Of a stretch of DNA of 64,000 bases, positions 58,502 to 64,000 are shown piece after piece. The first letter of the stretch is position 1. Every line of letters begins with the position of its first letter. The DNA lies in contig JAIOJF010000049.1 in NCBI GenBank assembly GCA_019911965.1, positions 37,535 through 101,534 on the forward strand. The letters are read 5' to 3'. The stretch is from Paracoccaceae bacterium. Lineage in GTDB: Bacteria > Pseudomonadota > Alphaproteobacteria > Rhodobacterales > Rhodobacteraceae. Made by a program: the position numbers and the translations under genes. Under the pieces are notes generated by a model that did no database searches, was not told the origin of the DNA, and worked only from the letters and a program-made list of their open reading frames with translations.

Positions 58502-60688
58502 TCACTGCAATGGAAATGAAATTAAGAACTCTGTGCCTGTTGTGGGGTCAGATTTGAATCTAATTGTTCCGTTTTGGCCCTCAACCAAAGACTTGGTAAT
58601 TGCTAGTCCCAAACCGGCCCCACCTGCCTTTCGCGTGTTGGAGCTATCCTCTTGGGCAAATCTGTCAAACAAACGTGGTTTAAACTCATCCGAAATACCC
58701 GGTCCGAAGTCCTTTACAGAAAAAGTTCCCCACCCATCTTCAGAGAAACACGAGAGTTCAACAATAGATCCATCTGGTGAAAATTTTACTGCATTAGAAA
58801 TTAGATTTGCAAAAGCTTGATTCATTCTATTTCTATCAACCAAAACTTCAAAATCGCACCGCCTGGGGGCCAATACCAGGGTTGACTTTTTTCGGCTTGC
58901 GAATTGTTGATTCAAATTTAGTGCCTCAGTCAAAATTTCAATTGCAGATTCCAAATTTAGATTAAAAGTAATTGAACCGGATTCAAGTTTTTCGATATCC
59001 AATATATCGTTTATCAACATCAGCAAGCTGTCAGCATTCCTTTTACCGATGTCCAGTAGATTTAATATCCTTTGATTGACCTCGCCCAGAACTCCGGAGC
59101 GGATAAGATCAATCGCGCCAACAATTGATGTGAGGGGAGTTCGCAATTCGTGATTCATTGTGCTGATGAATTCACTCTTAATAATGTCAGAACGCTTCTG
59201 CTGATCAATATCGACAAGCGATCCGAACCATGTTTCATTGCCTGATTCATTTTCCTTGACACCACAGGAGCGCACCCAGATATCTTGACCAGTTGCCTTC
59301 ATTATCCTGAAATCGAGACAATAATTCGTGCTAGATTCAAACGCGTCGGTGATGGTTCTACTAACAGTATCTCGATCCTCTGGGTGTATTACGTTCAGAA
59401 AATTCTCCAATGTCGGATCAATCGACCTTGGGGGAATGCCAAGTAATGTATAGATACTGTCAGACCATACGGATTGCCCGGTTTTTGACGAGGTTTCCCA
59501 CACGCCTACGCCAGCTTGTTTCGTTGCTATTTCAAAACGGTGTTCCCCGAGTTTAATATCATGGATGTCGGAAACGACCTGCAAGGTGCTGCCATCCTGT
59601 AACTTATTGAATGAAAGGGAGTTCCAGCGCTGGTTACGAATAATTTCTAGTGAACCGTTGGGATTTCTGAATTCCTGCAATCGTTCAGAAATCCAGTCTT
59701 CTGGACTTAACCTTTCGGGTATAGGTATCACATCGTGCTCCAAAAGAGTAGCCAGCCACTGCTCCAGTTTCATTCCTATTCGCAGTTTCTTTCCGGCTAG
59801 TCCGGATCTTGTTCGGAAGAACTCATTGCATACCAGAAGCTTCTCATCCCTATCCCACAAAGCCAACGCAACGGTAAGCTGATCAATAGCATCAAAAAAG
59901 CGGTTATTGATTCCTTCAATCTCAACAACGTTAGTGATATTTGTTGAAATTCCGCGGTAGCCCGTGAAGGTTCCGTCTTTGGCAAAGACCGGTCGACCGC
60001 TCATCGAAAACACTTTCCTGGCGCCATCGGACCCCACTACTCCGTATCGAAAATTTCTAAAAGGGCGGTGAGCCTTGAGGTCGGCAATATGGCTAAGCCA
60101 GTGCTCATCGTTTTCGATGTCAATATCGAGAATCTGCCATAGTGTTTTTCCTTTATTGTGAGAAAAGCGATCTTTCAGATACTCGTTTTCGGAAAATGTC
60201 TGGATATTTTCATATCTGAATTTGTGGTCAATCTCCCAAAACCAGTCGGCTCCTGCATGAGCAAAATCCCAAAATCGTGAAACCGCCTCCTCTAGATCGA
60301 TCTCGACCATTTTCTGATGTGAAATATCTGTCCAGTATCCAATCAAACTGTCGGGGTCTCTGTCATGTTCATAGGACGCCAGATACAGGTCGCGGCGGAA
60401 CCATTTATAGGTCCGATCCTTTATCAAGAAGCGAAATTCGCTGGCATGATGACCCTTCGCGCGCAGCTCTTCGAGGACCGTGCTGTCCGGCACGATGTCA
60501 TCCGGGTGAATCTTGGTTGTTCGAAACTCGGGGTGGTCAATGAATTCGGTGGGCGAGTAGCCAAGTATTTCTTTAACATTGGGGGAGATCCAGGTGGTCC
60601 TGTATCCCTCAGCCAGGCTGCCTGTGAACATGATGTTCGGACCAGCAGACATGGCGGACAGAATAGTCTTCTGTGCTACACGTTTCAT
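58502..60688 (-). CDS. Soluble PAS-domain sensor histidine kinase
   Basis: 728 residues, no transmembrane segment. Four PAS-like modules by pattern (about 20-125, 130-245, 250-375, 380-495), then HisKA with phosphoacceptor H513 in MNHELRTPLTSI, and a HATPase_c domain with N-box N632 (NLISNAVKFSP), G1 D660-F-G-P-G and G2 GGAGLGLAI. A cytoplasmic sensor for an unknown signal. No response regulator is next to it. Divergent from the larger kinase 399 bases away. Confidence 0.88.
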   Translation of the reverse strand: MKRVAQKTILSAMSAGPNIMFTGSLAEGYRTTWISPNVKEILGYSPTEFIDHPEFRTTKIHPDDIVPDSTVLEELRAKGHHASEFRFLIKDRTYKWFRRDLYLASYEHDRDPDSLIGYWTDISHQKMVEIDLEEAVSRFWDFAHAGADWFWEIDHKFRYENIQTFSENEYLKDRFSHNKGKTLWQILDIDIENDEHWLSHIADLKAHRPFRNFRYGVVGSDGARKVFSMSGRPVFAKDGTFTGYRGISTNITNVVEIEGINNRFFDAIDQLTVALALWDRDEKLLVCNEFFRTRSGLAGKKLRIGMKLEQWLATLLEHDVIPIPERLSPEDWISERLQEFRNPNGSLEIIRNQRWNSLSFNKLQDGSTLQVVSDIHDIKLGEHRFEIATKQAGVGVWETSSKTGQSVWSDSIYTLLGIPPRSIDPTLENFLNVIHPEDRDTVSRTITDAFESSTNYCLDFRIMKATGQDIWVRSCGVKENESGNETWFGSLVDIDQQKRSDIIKSEFISTMNHELRTPLTSIVGAIDLIRSGVLGEVNQRILNLLDIGKRNADSLLMLINDILDIEKLESGSITFNLNLESAIEILTEALNLNQQFASRKKSTLVLAPRRCDFEVLVDRNRMNQAFANLISNAVKFSPDGSIVELSCFSEDGWGTFSVKDFGPGISDEFKPRLFDRFAQEDSSNTRKAGGAGLGLAITKSLVEGQNGTIRFKSDPTTGTEFLISFPLQ

Positions 60689-61087
60689 TTTTCTCGCTCT
60701 GTCAGTGCAAGAGTATTGGCCATGCCTGCCGTGCTGTCAAACAGCTATCCAGAAATGCGTTGCAAGTCAGCAAGGATGGGTCCAGATGCGCTCCAAGCGT
60801 CGCTTTCTATCTGTTGGCTTCTCAGTATAGGAGGTGCGGCGGGTCTTTTACAAGCAAGGTTTGAGGTATCCAGGCGGCGAAAATCAGCTACGGAACTCGG
60901 CCATAAGTTGCTTCCAGGTTGGAGGGTCACCTGAAGGAAAACTGATCATCCATTACATGTCGTTGTTTCCCGGAAGAGACCTTGAAGTCGATTCCGGACC
61001 ATATTGGTTCCATATTCTGAACACAAAGTTTTTGTAGATGCTGGCAATCAGGCCAACCCGGTTTGTTCCGGTTTTAGGTGGGAATCA

Positions 61088-64000
61088 ATGGACGGCAACG
61101 TATTTGAGCAGATGGACCTGATCGCAGGTCAAAGTCTAGAGCATAGCTTCCAGATAAGTGCAATTAACGCACATCTGGCGGTCGGGGTGACGGATGCTCA
61201 CGGCGTGTTTATTTATGCCAACGAGTTGTTTCGAGAAACCTCGGGATATAGTGAGGATGAGTTAATCGGAAAATCAACTAGAATTCTGAACTCCGGATAT
61301 CATCCGCGCTCGTTCTTCCGCGAGCTTTGGCTCCAGATCAAACGCGGAGAAACGTGGGTTGGCGAGGTGCGAAATCGAAGGAAGGATGGGACATTTTATT
61401 GGGACAAATCTACTATTATTCCATATTGCGACGAAAGTGGAAAAGTAACGAAGTTTTTGAACATCCGTTCCGATATTACTGCACTCAAGGATGCCAATCA
61501 GAGGGAGAAAATGAGCTCTTCTTTCGACTTCCTTCATGACGAAGTCTATATCTTCTGGCCTCACAATTTCGAGGTTGTTTATCTGAATCATGCAGCTCTT
61601 GCAAGAACCGGTTGGCGTAAGGACGAGTTTGCAGGAAGAACGATATTTGATGTCAACGCCTCATTTGACATTTGCCAGGAAAACTTCCGATATGAACAAT
61701 TGCAGGTTCTGGTTCAAGAACTGACTCTGGGGCATAGGGCTTCGATCACTTATGAATTCACTGGCAATGAAGGACGGACCTTCGAGGTGATCATGCAGAT
61801 CGCGCAGCCTGAAAATGAAATGCAACGCGTGGTCGTCATGTTCAAGGATGTTACGGAACGTATCACCGCTGAACGCGTCGCATCGCAACACGGTTTGACA
61901 CTGGATTTGATTAAGAATGAAGTCTATGTTTTTGATCCCGATACTCTGAAGTTTCAGTATGTAAATCGTGCAGTAAGCACAAAGCTTGGCTGGTCGAAGG
62001 CGGAGATGATTTCAATGTCGCCACTTGATTTGAAACCTAGCCTTGGCGAAGACGAATTCCGGTCCATGATTCAGCCCCTTTGCGACGGAGAGATTGAATC
62101 GCTCCATTTCGAATCCATTCACGTCGACAGGGCAGGACGGCACCATCCGGTAGACATTCAGATGGAATATGTGTGCAACCCCGGAGAGCCGCCGAGAATT
62201 GTTTCTATTCACCAGGATCTGAGTTCTAGGGAGGCGGCCAATTTCGAGATTCAACACCTGCAGTCCAGTTTGGACCTCGGGCAGCATGAAGTATACGTAT
62301 TCTGGGCTGACACGCTCAAATATATCTACATGAACAAGTCCGCGCGAATTCGAACGGGATTGGTCGATCAAGCCTATGGCGGCACCTCGCCGCTCGATCA
62401 CATGTCGGAAGTTAGTGTTGCACGCTTTCGAGAACGCGCGGCACCCCTTTACGAGGGCCAGGCCGATACCTGTGAATTCGACGTATATGACAAATCGCGC
62501 GGACAGACCTTGAGTGTGATGCTTCAACTCATCAAGCCGTCCGGTCAGCGGCCACGGTTTCTGGCCATTTACCGGAACGTTACCGAACAACGCAAGATCC
62601 AGAGCGAGATACGTGAACTCAAGACCACGCTGGACTTGCTGGAATACGAGATTTTCGTTTACCGGCCCGAAAGCCTGAAGTTCATTTATCTGAACCACGC
62701 GGCATTGAAGCGGATGGGCTGGCGACATTCCGATATTCCGAATAAGTCTCTTCGAGATATCAGCCCGAAATTCAACGAAAGACGTTTCCAACATCATATC
62801 GCACCGTTGCTTTCCGGTGAGGTCGATACGATTATCTATGAAACAAAAAGCGAATTAGGTGAAGATATCGAGATAACCGAGCAATTGATCGAAAAGAAGG
62901 GCGAGGAACCCAGAATAGTATCAGTCGTTCGAAACATCACAGAATTGAAAGTCGCTGAACGGGAAATCTCCAAGTTCAAACGAACTCTGGACTTTACCCG
63001 AGATCCAATCTTCATGTTTCATCCAGACAGTCTCAAGTTTTCCTATCTGAATCATGCTGCCAAAAAACTAACAGATTGGTTTGGGAGTGAAATAGAAAAC
63101 CATGATGTTGCAGAAGTAGCCAAAAAATTTGATCTGGTAAAGTTTCGGAAACTGACCCAACCACTAGTTTTTGGGTTGCGGGATTCAATCGTAACAGAAT
63201 CCTATGATATGATGGATCGGCCTTACGAAACCAGCCTTCAACTGATCGAATTTGACGATGGCTCGGCCAGATTCATTGCTGTTTGTCGCGACATTTCCGA
63301 GCGAAAACAGGCCGAGGAGCTTAAGCATCAATTTGTCTCCACAGTGAGTCACGAACTGCGAACTCCGCTGACATCCATCAAGGGTGCGCTCGGTCTCATT
63401 GAGGCTGGTGCGGGAGGTGATCTGTCGAAAAAGTCAAGAGACTTGATAGGTATCGCTCAAAAGAACAGTCAACGGCTGCTGCTTTTGATCAATGATATTC
63501 TCGACAGTGAGAAGTTAGATTCTGGCAAAATGGTCTTCGCTATGGAGAGGGTCGACCTAAATGTCTTTCTTGGGGAAGCGGTGGAAGCGAACGCGCTATA
63601 TGGTGAAGGTCTAGGCGTTGCTTTCAAGTTCGTGTCAAATGCCAGCGCCGCGTTTTCCGATGTCGATCCCAACCGGCTGATGCAGGTCATTGCGAATCTG
63701 ATGTCCAATGCCGCGAAGTTTTCGCCTTCAGGTGAAACGGTGACTGTGCGACTTACGTCGACTGATTTGCACAATATCATATCCGTGGTCGACCAGGGCA
63801 TAGGCATACCTCCATCTGCTCGGGGCCGGATATTCGAGCGTTTCACACAGGTTGATTCGACCGATACCCGCGCCAAGGGTGGGACAGGTCTTGGGCTGAG
63901 CATCTCGAAGTCAATTGTCGATCATCTGGGCGGAAACATCTGGATCGAAAATGATACCGGACCCGGGACTACGTTTTCCGTTTCTTTGCCGGTTAGCAGC
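61088..64000 (+). CDS. Multi-PAS sensor histidine kinase, truncated by the window end
   Basis: 971 codons without a stop, so the gene continues past 64000. Start ATG 61088 follows GGTGGGAATCA. One canonical PAS (about 20-145, with NSGYHPRSFF and VRNRRKDGTFYW), then four related PAS units beginning at residues 152, 278, 401 and 521 plus a diverged fifth at about 640, each opening with the pattern E-V/I-Y/F-V/I-F and F/Y-x-Y-L/M-N-H. Then HisKA with H755 (VSHELRTPLTSIKG) and HATPase_c with N870 (NLMSNAAKFSP) and GGTGLGLSIS. No membrane helix. A receiver domain could follow beyond the window. Confidence 0.9.
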   Translation, partial: MDGNVFEQMDLIAGQSLEHSFQISAINAHLAVGVTDAHGVFIYANELFRETSGYSEDELIGKSTRILNSGYHPRSFFRELWLQIKRGETWVGEVRNRRKDGTFYWDKSTIIPYCDESGKVTKFLNIRSDITALKDANQREKMSSSFDFLHDEVYIFWPHNFEVVYLNHAALARTGWRKDEFAGRTIFDVNASFDICQENFRYEQLQVLVQELTLGHRASITYEFTGNEGRTFEVIMQIAQPENEMQRVVVMFKDVTERITAERVASQHGLTLDLIKNEVYVFDPDTLKFQYVNRAVSTKLGWSKAEMISMSPLDLKPSLGEDEFRSMIQPLCDGEIESLHFESIHVDRAGRHHPVDIQMEYVCNPGEPPRIVSIHQDLSSREAANFEIQHLQSSLDLGQHEVYVFWADTLKYIYMNKSARIRTGLVDQAYGGTSPLDHMSEVSVARFRERAAPLYEGQADTCEFDVYDKSRGQTLSVMLQLIKPSGQRPRFLAIYRNVTEQRKIQSEIRELKTTLDLLEYEIFVYRPESLKFIYLNHAALKRMGWRHSDIPNKSLRDISPKFNERRFQHHIAPLLSGEVDTIIYETKSELGEDIEITEQLIEKKGEEPRIVSVVRNITELKVAEREISKFKRTLDFTRDPIFMFHPDSLKFSYLNHAAKKLTDWFGSEIENHDVAEVAKKFDLVKFRKLTQPLVFGLRDSIVTESYDMMDRPYETSLQLIEFDDGSARFIAVCRDISERKQAEELKHQFVSTVSHELRTPLTSIKGALGLIEAGAGGDLSKKSRDLIGIAQKNSQRLLLLINDILDSEKLDSGKMVFAMERVDLNVFLGEAVEANALYGEGLGVAFKFVSNASAAFSDVDPNRLMQVIANLMSNAAKFSPSGETVTVRLTSTDLHNIISVVDQGIGIPPSARGRIFERFTQVDSTDTRAKGGTGLGLSISKSIVDHLGGNIWIENDTGPGTTFSVSLPVSS

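Larger units (their letters stand above)
57536..64000. mobile_element. Left part of a putative integrated genomic island
   Basis: Begins at the tRNA-Pro fragment and runs off the window. The DNA is visibly AT-richer with different codon use. It contains a decayed IS3-type orfA and two PAS histidine kinases. No integrase is seen within the window; it may lie at the other end near the intact tRNA. Bases 57584-57939, 58291-58501 and 60689-61087 contain no gene I can support. Confidence 0.5.

Overview
The window is 64 kb of GC-rich chromosome from an alphaproteobacterium, most likely Rhodobacterales (Roseobacter/Paracoccus-like). The evidence is the compact operons with ATGA/GTGA overlaps, the aerobic B12 route (CobN, CobW, CobO, CbtA/CbtB), a PuuD-type urate hydroxylase, a TIGR02302 (DUF4175) protein, a YcjX/YcjF pair and an FnrL-type box. 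No species can be named from sequence alone.

Layout. 1-10.2 kb holds housekeeping genes: a VOC protein, gltX, a gamma-glutamylcyclotransferase-like protein, a tandem glycine riboswitch driving gcvT-gcvH-gcvP, thpR, a geranylgeranyl-reductase-like flavoprotein, trxC, tRNA-Ala(CGC) and tRNA-Gly(TCC). 10.3-16.2 kb is a probable catabolic unit: sulfatase, SDR, MFS carrier, D-2-hydroxyacid-type FAD dehydrogenase and GntR regulator. 16.2-23.3 kb is a second catabolic unit under a divergent MarR regulator: a molybdenum hydroxylase (FAD subunit plus fused Fe-S/Mo subunit), a 6-hydroxynicotinate-reductase-like protein, UPF0280 and DUF1185/AA_synth. Hydroxylation followed by reduction suggests breakdown of a nitrogen heteroaromatic. 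23.3-29.6 kb carries truA, ycjX-ycjF and cdd-deoA-deoB.

29.6-37.3 kb is a purine-catabolism block: sirtuin, puuD, LysR, uraH, a puuE-uraD fusion, allA, a xanthine/uracil-type permease and a TSUP exporter. 37.3-45.7 kb is cobalt/B12: cobO and a GFA protein, then a cobalamin-riboswitch operon cbtB-cbtA-cobW-GNAT-cobN-GNAT, all leftward. Between them is an intergenic stretch with a perfect FNR box, a -10-like hexamer at the class II distance, an anti-Shine-Dalgarno hairpin loop and a strong terminator. It is best read as an unannotated FnrL-activated small RNA. 45.8-56.8 kb is housekeeping: tlpA-like, argH, a 33-residue LptM-like lipoprotein, lysA, TIGR02302, MJ0042 zinc-ribbon protein, ftsE-ftsX, plsC and a PPOX protein.

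At about 57.54 kb the 3' half of a tRNA-Pro gene stands alone on the minus strand, and the DNA to its right becomes AT-richer. This looks like the left att site of an integrated element. The part inside the window holds a decayed IS3-type orfA and two divergent soluble PAS histidine kinases. One of them carries four tandemly duplicated PAS units and runs off the window end.

The observations most worth follow-up are the candidate FnrL-dependent sRNA, the Mo-hydroxylase/reductase cluster with two poorly understood partner families, the att/island junction with its PAS kinases, and two families of short dispersed intergenic repeats.
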